Assembly (NCBI GenBank): GCA_964630225.1
Contig: CAZVUK010000009.1
Coordinates: 1 to 34,913, forward strand
Length of the DNA stretch: 34,913 bases
Source: CAYZRY01 sp964630225
GTDB taxonomy: Bacteria; Bacillota_I; Bacilli_A; RF39; UBA660
Reading direction: 5' to 3'
Shown here: in pieces, positions 7,101 through 15,285 of the stretch
Layout: the number at the start of each line of letters is the position of its first letter
How positions within the stretch are numbered: position 1 is the first letter of the stretch
Translations under genes and position numbers: made by a program
The notes under the pieces: generated by a model
The model's input: the letters and a program-made list of their open reading frames with translations, nothing else
The model's database searches: none
Told to the model about the DNA's origin: nothing

Positions 7101-8405
7101 CTATAGTTTTTTAAGTAATTGATTTAATTCGACTGCATACTCCATCGGTAGTTCTTCTCTAAACTTTTCGATGAAGCCTAAAATGATTAACTCAATCGCT
7201 TTTTCTTTTTCAATACCGCGACTTTCTAAATAAAATAATTTTTCATCACTTATTTTAGAAACTGTGGCTTCGTGCTCTAAATTACTAGAGTTGTTAGATA
7301 CTATATTAGTAGGATAAGCATCGCTTTTCGATTTGTTATCGAGAATTAAACTGTCGCACTGAATCAAAGCTTCGGAGTTAGTTGCCGATTTTTTAATTTC
7401 AACTTTTCCTCTATAATTGGCACTTCCTCCATTTGAAGCAATACTTTTAGAAATAATTGTGCTTTTTGTGTTTTTTCCAATATGTATCATATTAGAACCA
7501 CTATCTTGTTGTTGCCCTTCTTTGGCTACTGAAATTGTAATACAAGTTCCACTGGAATTATCACCCTTTAATATGCAACTAGGGTATTTCATCGTTGCTT
7601 TACTGCCAATATTTCCATCTATCCATTCCATCGTGCCATTTTCTTCGACAAGAGCTCTTTTAGTAACTAAATTTAAAACATTAGGTGCCCAATTTTGAAT
7701 GGTCGTATAGCGACACTTGCTGTTTTTACCAACGTATATTTCAACAACCGCAGCATGAAGTGACGAATCACTATAAGTTGGAGCTGTACATCCTTCGATG
7801 TAGTGAAGCTCACTGTTGTCATCGACAATTATGAGTGTCCTTTCAAACTGACCCATATTTTTTTCGTTTATTCTAAAATAACTATGAAGCGGCCTGTCTA
7901 GTTTTGTGTTTTTAGGTATATAAATGAAACTCCCACCACTAAAAACACTAGAGTTAAGAGCCGAGAATTTATTTTCACCACTTTTAACTATCGTTCCAAA
8001 ATATTTTCTAAATATATCACTATGTTTTTTTATAGCTTCTTCGATCGAAGTAAAAATAACATTCTTACTTACTAATTCATCGATCATATTGTGATAAATT
8101 ACTTCGCTTTCATACTGGACTCCAATTCCATCCATATGACTTTCACTTTCAATGACACCCAAACTATCAAATTCATCTTTTACTTCTTTATCGATCTTAT
8201 CCCAATCTTTTTCAAGTTCCATACCTGTATTTTTATAATAAATTACTTTATCAAAATCCACAGAAAAACTAGGGCCGAAATGCGGCATAGGTAAATTTAA
8301 AAATTCATCAAAGCTTTTAAGGCGGTAGTCTAGTACCCACTCTTCTTCTTTTTTAGCTTGTGAAATAACTTTGATTTTATTTTTATCGATACCTATTATT
8401 TCCAT
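7101..8405 (-). CDS. sufB: SufB, Fe-S cluster scaffold subunit
   Basis: 434 residues, a little shorter than the usual 465. It partners SufC and SufD to form the SufBC2D scaffold on which Fe-S clusters are built in the cytoplasm. Typical segments are VYYKNTG-like VIYYKNTG, KNVIFTSIEEAI, KFSALNSSVFSGGSFIYIPKN, then the long beta-helical core (YIEGCTAP, HAAVVEIYV, YTTIQNWAPNV), and a C-terminal FYLESRGIEKEKAIELIILGFI helix pair shared with SufD. QCDSLIL holds the conserved Cys thought to take part in cluster assembly, and LEHEATVSKI follows as in all SufB. It is last in the operon, with AGGAGAGC before the ATG. Upstream is an unassigned gene instead of direct contact with sufU. Confidence 0.96.
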   Translation of the reverse strand: MEIIGIDKNKIKVISQAKKEEEWVLDYRLKSFDEFLNLPMPHFGPSFSVDFDKVIYYKNTGMELEKDWDKIDKEVKDEFDSLGVIESESHMDGIGVQYESEVIYHNMIDELVSKNVIFTSIEEAIKKHSDIFRKYFGTIVKSGENKFSALNSSVFSGGSFIYIPKNTKLDRPLHSYFRINEKNMGQFERTLIIVDDNSELHYIEGCTAPTYSDSSLHAAVVEIYVGKNSKCRYTTIQNWAPNVLNLVTKRALVEENGTMEWIDGNIGSKATMKYPSCILKGDNSSGTCITISVAKEGQQQDSGSNMIHIGKNTKSTIISKSIASNGGSANYRGKVEIKKSATNSEALIQCDSLILDNKSKSDAYPTNIVSNNSSNLEHEATVSKISDEKLFYLESRGIEKEKAIELIILGFIEKFREELPMEYAVELNQLLKKL

Positions 8406-8418
8406 TTGCTCTCCTAGT

Positions 8419-8844
8419 TTATTTTTTAATTTTTACTTTAGCTTTTTCAAGTCCAAGCCAAGCACTATCTTCATCACTGAAGACAGGCCCTGGATTTACG
8501 ATGTTTTCTAAAGCTCTACTGATACCAGCGACACTGATAAACTCAGGTTTTTTACCATTCTTTTCTTTAAAAATATTGGCGATATTTATTTTTCTTTTTA
8601 TATCTCCATAATTTTCAAAGAATGTTTCGCTTATTAATGTTGCTGTCGTGTCGACATCATAAATAGACATATCTTGATTACGATACGATTCAAATGAAAT
8701 AATTGATTCATGTGCTTCGGGGTTAATGTTTTTATACATTCCTCTTTCCTCCAAAGCCACTATGTATCTTTCAAATCTCCATGCATCATCATAATATTTT
8801 GTAACCGCGACTAATTTTAAGTCTTTTGCTTTCCAACTATCCAT
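8419..8844 (-). CDS. Unknown protein encoded inside the suf operon
   Basis: 141 residues, soluble, no membrane segment and no Cys. I recognise no family. It begins MDSWKAKDLKLVAV and contains two Tyr/Arg-rich helices (YYDDAWRFERYIVALEE), a middle stretch with VDTTATLISETFFENYGDI, and a basic tail (GLEKAKVKIKK). A strong AGGGAGG site precedes the ATG; gaps are 21 bases to sufU and 13 to sufB, so it is clearly translated as part of the suf transcript. Context suggests an accessory role in Fe-S assembly, such as regulating or delivering something to the scaffold, but lack of Cys argues against a cluster or sulfur carrier. This functional idea rests on position alone. Confidence 0.85.
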   Translation of the reverse strand: MDSWKAKDLKLVAVTKYYDDAWRFERYIVALEERGMYKNINPEAHESIISFESYRNQDMSIYDVDTTATLISETFFENYGDIKRKINIANIFKEKNGKKPEFISVAGISRALENIVNPGPVFSDEDSAWLGLEKAKVKIKK

Positions 8845-8865
8845 AATAACCTCCCTATTACTCGT

Positions 8866-9282
8866 TTATTTATTAAGCATTTCCCTTATGCCGCGAAATG
8901 GCAGTAATGCGCAGTTCTTACGGCTCGGTTGATTGTGTATTGTATCATAAACAAGCAAATCTGTCAAAACATCTGACCTATATTCTTCTTCATTTACCAT
9001 CTTTTCAAATTCGGTAATAACTTCGATGGCCTCTTCTTTTTTCATACCGATTAGTTTTTTAATCATCATCGAGGTTGCAGAAGTCGATATCGCGCAAGCT
9101 TCACCAGTAAATGCTATATCTACTATCTCGTCACCATCGAGTTTTAAATACAAATCTAGGTTGTCGACACACGAAGCATTTCGGCTGTTTTGTACAATAT
9201 ATCCGTCTCCATTAGGTTTTTCTTTATTAATTGGGTTTTGATAATGATCAAGTATCGTATCCCTTTTTATTTTTTCATCCAT
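8866..9282 (-). CDS. sufU: SufU, zinc-dependent sulfurtransferase
   Basis: 138 residues. SufU accepts persulfide sulfur from SufS and hands it to the scaffold in Gram-positive SUF systems. The zinc and catalytic residues are all present: NASCVDNLDLYL gives the first Cys and the Asp two residues later, TGEACAISTSAT gives the second Cys, and SRKNCALLPFRG the third. The N-terminus (LDHYQNPINKEKPNG) matches the family. The usual CGD around the first Cys is CVD here, a mild change. It follows sufS by 10 bases. It is distinguished from IscU by the Gly/Lys-rich insertion (IGMKKEEAIEVI) between the second and third Cys. Confidence 0.94.
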   Translation of the reverse strand: MDEKIKRDTILDHYQNPINKEKPNGDGYIVQNSRNASCVDNLDLYLKLDGDEIVDIAFTGEACAISTSATSMMIKKLIGMKKEEAIEVITEFEKMVNEEEYRSDVLTDLLVYDTIHNQPSRKNCALLPFRGIREMLNK

Positions 9283-9292
9283 TTTAGACTCC

Positions 9293-10492
9293 TTACCCTA
9301 TTATTTTATCATAAACTTCTTCTTGTTTTTCTAAAACTTCGATAAGTTTATCAATCTCTACTTTCGTATTATAAAAATATAGACTGATTCGACAACTATT
9401 AGTTGTTTTTATCTCATCTTTTAAGATCTTAGCACAGTGATTGCCACTTCGCACATTGATTTTGTGCTCATTTAGAAATAAGGCTGTATCTTGTGAAAAA
9501 ACTTTATCAATATTAAACAATATTGTCGATGATTGACTTTTTTCATTATATATTTTTATATTAGCTAGTTCTTTCAATTTAGAAATTGCATATCTTTTTA
9601 GCTCAAGTTCATATTCGTGTATTTTAGAAAGACCAATGCTATTTATATATTCGATCGCGGAACCCAGTCCTAAGATGCCCGCAATATCTTGAGTTCCTCC
9701 CTCAAATTTAACAGGACTTTCACGAAGTTCATAGCTTCCGTCCGCTTCAAAGTAAGCATTCATGCCTCCTCCATAGACAAACGGTTTCATTATTTCTAAG
9801 AGTTCTTTCTTACCGTATAAGACCCCTACTCCTGTTGGGCCTAAGATCTTGTGAGCAGAAAACGTAAGAAACGATATCTTTGCTTCTTGCACATCGAGCT
9901 TTAAATGTCCTATACTTTGGGCAGCATCGACAACAAAGTAAATGTCTTTTTCTTGACAGATTGCTCCGATTTCTTCGATGGGCCTTATATCACCAATGGT
10001 GTTAGTAACGTGGGCAATTGATATAACTTTCGTTTTAGCGTTTATTTCTTTTTTAATTGCTTCAAGTGTTAATTCATAATTATCATCTAAATCAGCATAG
10101 CGGATAACGATCTTTTTTTCTTGAGCTAAAATTATCCAAGGCAAAACATTTGAAGCATGCTCACTTTTACTTAAGATTACCTCATCGCCTTCTTTTAAAA
10201 CATCTTTCATAAAGGCAAAGACCACTTGATTTAAGCCTTCGGTTGTTCCTTTATTAAAGACCACTTCACTTAGATCAGCAGCATTTATATAATCTTTGAC
10301 AAGCGATCTAACGTTTTCGTATTCCTTATCGACTTTAATACTATTATCATAATCTCCTCTATGGGCATTGGAAGTATAGTCACTGTAGTACTGACTTACC
10401 TTATCAATAACAACTTGTGGTTTTAGCGTCGTTGCACCATTATCAAAGTGTATGACGCCACTTCTTAAAAACGGAAAATCTTCTCTATTCAT
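9293..10492 (-). CDS. sufS: SufS cysteine desulfurase
   Basis: 399 residues, PLP enzyme converting cysteine to alanine and passing the sulfur to SufU. FDNGATTLKP near the start, TEGLNQV, HASNVLPW, the PLP-phosphate and ring contacts around VDAAQSIGH, and the Schiff-base Lys in SAHKILGPTGVGVLYG (about residue 218) are present. The catalytic Cys lies in VRSGNHCAKIL near residue 354, matching the RxGxHCA form of group II desulfurases. The C-terminal domain is complete. It overlaps the end of sufD by 8 bases, so translation is probably coupled. No second desulfurase is in the window. Confidence 0.96.
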   Translation of the reverse strand: MNREDFPFLRSGVIHFDNGATTLKPQVVIDKVSQYYSDYTSNAHRGDYDNSIKVDKEYENVRSLVKDYINAADLSEVVFNKGTTEGLNQVVFAFMKDVLKEGDEVILSKSEHASNVLPWIILAQEKKIVIRYADLDDNYELTLEAIKKEINAKTKVISIAHVTNTIGDIRPIEEIGAICQEKDIYFVVDAAQSIGHLKLDVQEAKISFLTFSAHKILGPTGVGVLYGKKELLEIMKPFVYGGGMNAYFEADGSYELRESPVKFEGGTQDIAGILGLGSAIEYINSIGLSKIHEYELELKRYAISKLKELANIKIYNEKSQSSTILFNIDKVFSQDTALFLNEHKINVRSGNHCAKILKDEIKTTNSCRISLYFYNTKVEIDKLIEVLEKQEEVYDKIIG

Positions 10493-11204
10493 AATTTCCC
10501 TCCATATTTTCTATAATAAAGAGTTTAAAGTTAGACATATCTTTATTATTTAATTTCATATTATTAATTAAAAAGCCCGAGACTAGTAAATTTTTAGCTT
10601 CAGCTTCTTTTATTCCTCTACTACTTAGGTAAAAGAGTTCTTCTTCTTTAAATCGTCCGACATAAGATGAATGATTTGCTACAACTTCGTCATTTTCGAC
10701 AATAAGATTAGGTCTTATTTTGTTTTCACCATTAGCCATATCGATAATTTTACTATCTTGGGTAGATACTACGCCACTTACCCTTGGCATTATTCTATCA
10801 TTTATATTTAAACTTACTTTGCTACCATTTAAATTGACAGCGTGGTTAGTAATTTGTGCCTTGTTGTCACTTTCTAAATGATCGACATCCAAGTCGATAA
10901 CGATATCTTTATTTACAATCGTACTCGAATAATAATCTAGCTCGGAATCTTTGGCTAGGCTGATTTTGGTTTTGCCTTCGCCATTTAGAGATAATTCATA
11001 AAGCTTTAACTTAGCTGATTCAGATAAAATTATATTCATATTTTTAATATAATCTTTACCGTTAATTACAAGTTCTAATCCGCATCCGGTCATAACTGTA
11101 ATATTAAGTAGAACTTCATTACTTAAATTTAAATTCAAATAACTGTCCTCAGTTATCATCAAATCATCTAATTGATCATCACTATTTAGATAATATTTAC
11201 TCAT
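10485..11204 (-). CDS. sufD: SufD, short form
   Basis: 239 residues, well below the usual 420 or so. The beta-helical core and the C-terminal part are kept: VVANHSSYVGRFKEEELFYLSSRGIKEAEAKN is the shared SufB/SufD ending (NHxxxVG, LFYLxSRGI, then AxxLLVSGF). What is reduced is the N-terminal helical region. I place the start at the ATG at 11204 (MSKYYLNSD) because GAGGATAATA lies directly before it; a longer open frame reaching 11285 runs inside sufC and has no family resemblance. It overlaps sufC by 8 bases and sufS by 8 bases, a tightly coupled set. It should form the SufB-SufD heterodimer that contacts SufC; the short length may mean a simplified scaffold. Confidence 0.9.
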   Translation of the reverse strand: MSKYYLNSDDQLDDLMITEDSYLNLNLSNEVLLNITVMTGCGLELVINGKDYIKNMNIILSESAKLKLYELSLNGEGKTKISLAKDSELDYYSSTIVNKDIVIDLDVDHLESDNKAQITNHAVNLNGSKVSLNINDRIMPRVSGVVSTQDSKIIDMANGENKIRPNLIVENDEVVANHSSYVGRFKEEELFYLSSRGIKEAEAKNLLVSGFLINNMKLNNKDMSNFKLFIIENMEGNYE

Positions 11205-11940
11205 TATTATCCTCAAGGTCACTATAGCCCACTTTTTCGATTCTGTTTGCCAGTTCAAAACCACCTGTTTTTCTAATTTTTCCACGATCTAGAACATGAA
11301 CATAGTCTGGTTTAATATAATTTAGAATACGTGGGTAATGCGTAATTATCAATAGTGACGCTTCCGGATTTTCTTTTTTATACTCATTTAGATTATCACA
11401 AACTATCTTTAAACTATCGACATCTAATCCACTGTCAAGTTCATCTAAAATAATAATACTTGGTCTAAGCATCTTTATTTGTAACACTTCATTTCTCTTT
11501 CGTTCCCCACCTGATGCACCATCATTGATAAAACGATGAAGTATATCACTAGCTATTCCTAAATCTCCCGATGCTTTTTCAATGTTTTTAATGAACTCAA
11601 ATATAGCAATTGGTTTATCTTGCCGCGAATTAAGAGCCGTTCTTAAAAATTCACTGTTACTTACTCCTTCAATACTGATAGGATGCTGCATGGCTAAAAA
11701 AATCCCCATCTTACTTATTTTATCTGGAGATAAATTGGTGATATTCTCACTATTAAATACGATAGAACCACTATCGGGTCTATATTTAGGATGTCCCATA
11801 ATCATTTTAGAAAGACTACTCTTTCCTGTTCCATTAGGTCCCATAATAGCGTGAACTTCACCCTTTTTTATATCTATCGAAAAGCCATCCAAGATAAGCT
11901 TTTTATCTATTTTATAATTGATTTTGTCTAGTTTAAGCAT
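11197..11940 (-). CDS. sufC: SufC, ATPase of the SUF scaffold
   Basis: 247 residues, soluble ABC-type ATPase that drives shape changes of SufBD during cluster assembly. Walker A is GPNGTGKSS (about residues 34-42), the Q-loop MQHPISIEGV follows, the signature is SGGERKRNEV (about 142-151), Walker B is IIILDELDSGLDVD, and the switch His is in IITHYPRIL. The ELDSGLDVD form of the Walker B/D-loop and absence of membrane partners separate SufC from transporter ATPases. First gene of the operon; GTGGAGGAAG lies before the ATG, with a promoter upstream that shares its -35 region with the divergent HIT gene. Confidence 0.97.
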   Translation of the reverse strand: MLKLDKINYKIDKKLILDGFSIDIKKGEVHAIMGPNGTGKSSLSKMIMGHPKYRPDSGSIVFNSENITNLSPDKISKMGIFLAMQHPISIEGVSNSEFLRTALNSRQDKPIAIFEFIKNIEKASGDLGIASDILHRFINDGASGGERKRNEVLQIKMLRPSIIILDELDSGLDVDSLKIVCDNLNEYKKENPEASLLIITHYPRILNYIKPDYVHVLDRGKIRKTGGFELANRIEKVGYSDLEDNNE

Positions 11941-11959
11941 TCTTCCTCCACTACGAGCT

Positions 11960-11988
11960 ATTATACCATTTTATTTAATCATTTTAAA
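11960..11988 (-). promoter_or_regulatory. Promoter of the suf operon
   Basis: On the minus strand TTTAAA (11983-11988), a 17-base spacer and a perfect TATAAT (11960-11965), about 20 bases from the sufC start. The palindromic TTTAAA also lies in the -35 zone for the divergent HIT gene. I saw no clear operator for an iron or Fe-S regulator. Confidence 0.6.
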
Positions 11989-12007
11989 TACATTTAAAAA
12001 ATGTTAA

Positions 12008-12013
12008 TATAAT
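12008..12013 (+). promoter_or_regulatory. -10 box of the HIT gene
   Basis: TATAAT 16 bases before the ATG at 12029. The -35 is weak and falls within 11983-11990, overlapping the suf promoter's -35, so the two divergent promoters may compete. Confidence 0.45.
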
Positions 12014-12028
12014 TATATGGAGGTAATT

Positions 12029-12418
12029 ATGGATTGCATTTTTTGTAAAATTATAGATGGTGATATTCCTAGCTATACAGTATATGAAAACAATAATGTC
12101 AAAGTATTTTTAGATATAAATCCCATCAGCGAAGGACATTTAATGGTAGTACCCAAAAAGCATTTTGATAATTTATTTGATATTGATTTAGAAACGCTTC
12201 ACGAAGTTAATAAAGTTGCTAAAGATATGATTACGATTTTAAAAGATAAATTATCTTGTCAGGGAATCACTATTGTCCAAAACAATGCTTATGGGCAAGA
12301 TATAAAGCATTATCATATGCATCTTATTCCTCGTTATGAAGATGATCAGCTGAAGTTTGATGGCAAAAATATTCGAAAGAGAGCTATCGAGGAAGTTTTT
12401 GAGAATTTAAAAGATTAA
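12029..12418 (+). CDS. HIT-family nucleotide hydrolase
   Basis: 129 residues starting MDCIFCKIIDGDIP, the usual Hit/HinT beginning with a CxxC pair. The histidine triad KHYHMHLIPRY (about residues 96-106) gives the nucleophile His in the HxHxH motif. Members hydrolyse AMP-lysine, AMP-phosphoramidates or dinucleoside polyphosphates in the cytoplasm; the exact substrate is not readable. FLDINPISEGHLMVVPKKH is the standard core. I use ATG at 12029 because GGAGGTAATT is right before it; the in-frame ATG at 12017 lies before that site. Single gene, divergent from the suf operon. Confidence 0.93.
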   Translation: MDCIFCKIIDGDIPSYTVYENNNVKVFLDINPISEGHLMVVPKKHFDNLFDIDLETLHEVNKVAKDMITILKDKLSCQGITIVQNNAYGQDIKHYHMHLIPRYEDDQLKFDGKNIRKRAIEEVFENLKD

Positions 12419-12422
12419 TTGA

Positions 12423-12451
12423 TTGTCAATTATTCATTTATTTGATATCAT
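12423..12451 (+). promoter_or_regulatory. Promoter of the PrsA-like gene
   Basis: TTGTCA (12423-12428), 17-base spacer, TATCAT (12446-12451), each one base off consensus. The start codon at 12475 follows a TTAGGAG site. Confidence 0.7.
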
Positions 12452-12474
12452 ATTTATTGATTAGGAGTTGTATT

Positions 12475-13458
12475 ATGAAAAACAAATTTAAACTATTAAC
12501 TTTTTTATTAATTTCTGTCTTAGCGCTTACCGCTTGTACTAAAGTAGAGCTAAAAGACGGAAAAGAAGTAATTGCAAAAACAGAGAAAGAAACGATTACG
12601 GCTGAGGCTCTTTTTGCCAAAATGAAAGAGAAGTATGCCCTTAATGTCATGCTCGATATGATCGATGAAAAATTGCTTGGTGATATTTACAAGGACAAAA
12701 CGACAGAAAAAACTTATGTTAATTCTCAAATTGAACAGATGAACTATTACTACGAGTCTTACGTGAAAGAGCAGTATTCATCGTTCGTCGAGTTTATCAA
12801 TCAAAGCTATGGCTTCAAAGATGAAGCAGAGCTTAGAAAATACTACGAGCTTGCTTATAAAAAAGAAGAGGCTACCAAGGAGTATGCTAAATCAATTATT
12901 ACCGATAAAGAAATTCAGAAGTATTACGATGAAAAAACAATCGGTGATATGAAAGCTAGTCACATCTTAATTCAGGCAGATTATGCAGAAAATGCTAGCG
13001 ACGAAGAAAAAGCTAAATCGAAGGAAGCTGCTAAGAAAAAAGCCGAAGAAATCATTAAAGAGTTAAATGAAGGAACTAAATTCGCGGATCTTGCTAAAAA
13101 ACATTCTAAAGATAGTTCTGCTTCTAATGGTGGAGATCTAGGATGGTTCGGACAAGGTAAGATGACTAAACCATTCGAAGATGCGGTTATTGCACTCGAA
13201 ACAAATAAGTATACAGAATCACCAATCGAAACAGAGTTTGGATATCATATTATTCTTAAAACTGGTGAAAAAGCTAAAGAAAAATTAACGGTACTTAGAA
13301 ATGACATCAGAGCTAAGCTTGCTGATGAAAAGAAAGAAGAAGATAAAGATCTTCAAGCAAAAGCACTTATCAGTCTTAGAGATAAATACGGAATAAAAAT
13401 AAATGATACAGTACTTAATAAACAATATAAAACATATGTATCAAAAATAAAAAATTAA
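12475..13458 (+). CDS. prsA: PrsA-type lipoprotein, parvulin peptidyl-prolyl isomerase (extracellular foldase)
   Basis: 327 residues. A lipoprotein signal peptide ends in the lipobox LTAC with Cys at residue 21, so the protein is anchored on the outer face of the membrane. After a charged helical N-terminal domain (about 25-155) comes a parvulin domain (about 160-262): MKASHILIQ, FADLAKKHSKD, GGDLGWFGQG, FGYHIILK are the standard landmarks. A C-terminal helical segment closes the chaperone part. PrsA helps exported proteins, including penicillin-binding proteins, fold after secretion, which fits the many surface proteins nearby. I chose ATG at 12475 because it has TTAGGAG upstream and begins the signal peptide. 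Strong own promoter and terminator: single gene. Confidence 0.92.
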   Translation: MKNKFKLLTFLLISVLALTACTKVELKDGKEVIAKTEKETITAEALFAKMKEKYALNVMLDMIDEKLLGDIYKDKTTEKTYVNSQIEQMNYYYESYVKEQYSSFVEFINQSYGFKDEAELRKYYELAYKKEEATKEYAKSIITDKEIQKYYDEKTIGDMKASHILIQADYAENASDEEKAKSKEAAKKKAEEIIKELNEGTKFADLAKKHSKDSSASNGGDLGWFGQGKMTKPFEDAVIALETNKYTESPIETEFGYHIILKTGEKAKEKLTVLRNDIRAKLADEKKEEDKDLQAKALISLRDKYGIKINDTVLNKQYKTYVSKIKN

Positions 13459-13476
13459 AAGCAGGCAACTGCTTTT
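13457..13476 (+). terminator. Terminator after the PrsA-like gene
   Basis: AAAAGCAG, loop GCAA, CTGCTTTT, followed by a run of Ts. It separates prsA from the prepilin-LRR gene. Confidence 0.85.
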
Positions 13477-13493
13477 TTTATTATCGTATGTTA

Positions 13494-13499
13494 TATAAT
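13494..13499 (+). promoter_or_regulatory. -10 box of the prepilin-LRR gene
   Basis: TATAAT at 13494-13499. Transcription would start near 13506, downstream of the ATG at 13488 and upstream of the AAGGAGAATAT binding site and the ATGATG at 13519. The -35 is weak and lies in the preceding terminator's T tract. Confidence 0.5.
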
Positions 13500-13518
13500 A
13501 CAATTATAAGGAGAATAT

Positions 13519-14480
13519 ATGATGAAAAAGAAAAAATATCTAAAAAGAAAGGTTTTACCTTAATTGAATTATTGGCTGTTATTATCATTTTAGCTCTACT
13601 TATGGCTATTGCTATACCTAGCGTTACAAAATACATAGATCAGTCAAGAAAGAAAACTTATATACAAACACTTGATTCTTACGCTGATGGTTTTGCAAAA
13701 ATGGTAGCTAATGGAGATATCGGAGGATTTACCGATGAAAATACCGTTTATTATGTACCACACAGCTGTATCAACCTTGAAAAAGGAGGGTTAAAAAGTC
13801 CTAATGGTGACTGGGATTTTGCTTATATTTTAATATCGGTTGAAAATCGAAATCTAAAATACTATGCTTATGCTAAAGATATTAAGGGCTTCGGAGTCGA
13901 AGGGATCGAAGTTTTTAAACTTAAAACTAGCGATATTAAGCAAACGAATATAAAAAAAGAAGATCTCATAACGATCGATGGTAAAGGTTCCACCGCCGTC
14001 GTTCCTGATACATGTAACTTTAATCAAATGCTTGTGAATTCTGACTCTTCAACACTAGCTGATGAATGTTTTGATGTTTCTGCCGATGGCCAAATAGATG
14101 ACTTTTATTATAATAATGCATTATGTTCGAGCAAAAACATAACAATACCGAATACAATAAATGGCATAACAATAAGAACCATTGGATATGCTGCTTTTGG
14201 TGACGCGGGGTTAAACGCAGTTGCTCTACCTCCTACTTTAACGACTATCGGTGAGTTTGCTTTTGATAATAATAACTTAACTTCGATTGTTTTACCTGCG
14301 TCTGTTAACTCTGTAATAGAGACTGCCTTTTCAAACAATAACTTAAAATCTATAGTTATTGAAAATGCGGGAGCAACATTAGAAGATTATTGTTTTTGTG
14401 GAAATGATAATCTTACACTCGATAATATATCTTTCGGAGGAACAAAAAAATCAGCATGGATAGGAAGTTGTGTACGATAG
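13519..14480 (+). CDS. Type IV prepilin fused to BspA-like leucine-rich repeats; start region out of frame
   Basis: The body has a prepilin signature KKKGFTLIELLAVIII with Glu at +5 and the usual helix ending AIAIPSVTKYIDQSRKK, then a pilin-like globular part (about 180 residues with several Cys), then four or five LRR_5/BspA-type repeats (TIGYAAFGDAGLNAV, TIGEFAFDNNNLTSI, VIETAFSNNNLKSI). This suggests a pilus subunit bearing a binding or adhesion domain. The frame is broken at the start: the only good ribosome binding site (AAGGAG) precedes ATGATG at 13519/13522, which reads MKKKKYLKRKVLP then stop; the prepilin frame needs one extra base or a -1 shift, most simply in the A6 run at 13531-13536. 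The in-frame ATG at 13488 lies upstream of the TATAAT box and has no binding site. So this is a phase-variable gene, a slippage gene, a fresh pseudogene or a sequence error. Confidence 0.75.
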
Positions 14481-14505
14481 AAAAACGAGATATATTCTCG
14501 TTTTT
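14481..14505. terminator. Bidirectional terminator between the prepilin-LRR gene and recX
   Basis: AAAAACGAG and CTCGTTTTT pair over a 7-base loop, giving T runs on both strands. It follows the plus gene's stop directly and overlaps the recX stop. Confidence 0.85.
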
Positions 14506-15238
14506 ATATGAATCCTTTTTCATGTAGTTTTTGTCTTATTCGGCGCTCGAGTTCATCTCCTTCATACTTAGAAGATAATTTCTTCTTTATCTTACCATAC
14601 TCTTTTAGCTTGGCATCTTCTTCAGAAAAGTCACTCATGTCGATAGTATTTAGAAGCATGCGTTTATCATAACCAAGATTTGATAGGTACTGATAAAGTT
14701 TGTTTTTAGCAGCATAAGAACTCTTGTTTCTCTGCCCTTTCAAGTATTTGCTTTGAAGTTTAATTATTCTCTCTTCCCAAAATTTATCACTATACTGCGA
14801 CAGTTTTGCTTCGACCAATCTATCATCTATTTCTTTTTCTTGAAGAGCTTTTCTTATTTTATATGGTCCATCACTACTTAATAATGTTTTATCATTTATG
14901 TACGAATTAACATATCTTTCATCATCTAAATATTTCTCTTTTGTCAAAGCCCTTATAACTTGTTCAATAGTTTCCCCGGGAAATTCTTTTTTTTCCAGAT
15001 GTTTTATCATCTCAAAAGAAGAGACACTTTTTCTTGCCAGAATTTTTAACGCTTCATCTTTAGCTGTATAGATATAATTTTCTTCCAGGATAAGTTTTTT
15101 ATCGGCTTTATCTATTCTTTTTTTTATTAATAACTCATGCTTTAAAATAAGATCTTCGTGCAGGAGAAGCTTTTCTCCTCCTTCAAGACTAATTTCATAA
15201 AATGAATTTTTAACTTTCTTATATGATTCTATATTCAT
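14504..15238 (-). CDS. recX: RecX, regulator of RecA
   Basis: 244 residues, near the Bacillus RecX length of 264. RecX modulates RecA filaments in the cytoplasm. It is built of three-helix repeats: the family-specific YLDDERYVNSYINDK (about residues 108-122) and GPYKIRKALQEKEI follow each other, as in all RecX, and the repeat recurs toward the end (LYQYLSNLGYDKRML, and the RIRQKLHEKGF ending). AGAGGTTATT precedes the ATG, and a TATAAT stands just upstream. It is a single gene about 12 kb from recA. Possible confusion with other helical-repeat proteins is small given the order of these motifs. Confidence 0.92.
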   Translation of the reverse strand: MNIESYKKVKNSFYEISLEGGEKLLLHEDLILKHELLIKKRIDKADKKLILEENYIYTAKDEALKILARKSVSSFEMIKHLEKKEFPGETIEQVIRALTKEKYLDDERYVNSYINDKTLLSSDGPYKIRKALQEKEIDDRLVEAKLSQYSDKFWEERIIKLQSKYLKGQRNKSSYAAKNKLYQYLSNLGYDKRMLLNTIDMSDFSEEDAKLKEYGKIKKKLSSKYEGDELERRIRQKLHEKGFI

Positions 15239-15285
15239 AATAACCTCTATATATAATTATACATCTATATTTAAAATCTCAAAAA

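Noticed and set aside
11205..11285. Longer SufD reading from 11285
   Set aside because: The extra residues are out-of-frame sufC sequence without family resemblance; a ribosome binding site supports 11204.
13488..13518. ATG at 13488 as the start of the prepilin-LRR gene
   Set aside because: No ribosome binding site, follows a terminator directly, and lies upstream of the TATAAT box, so the message would not contain it.
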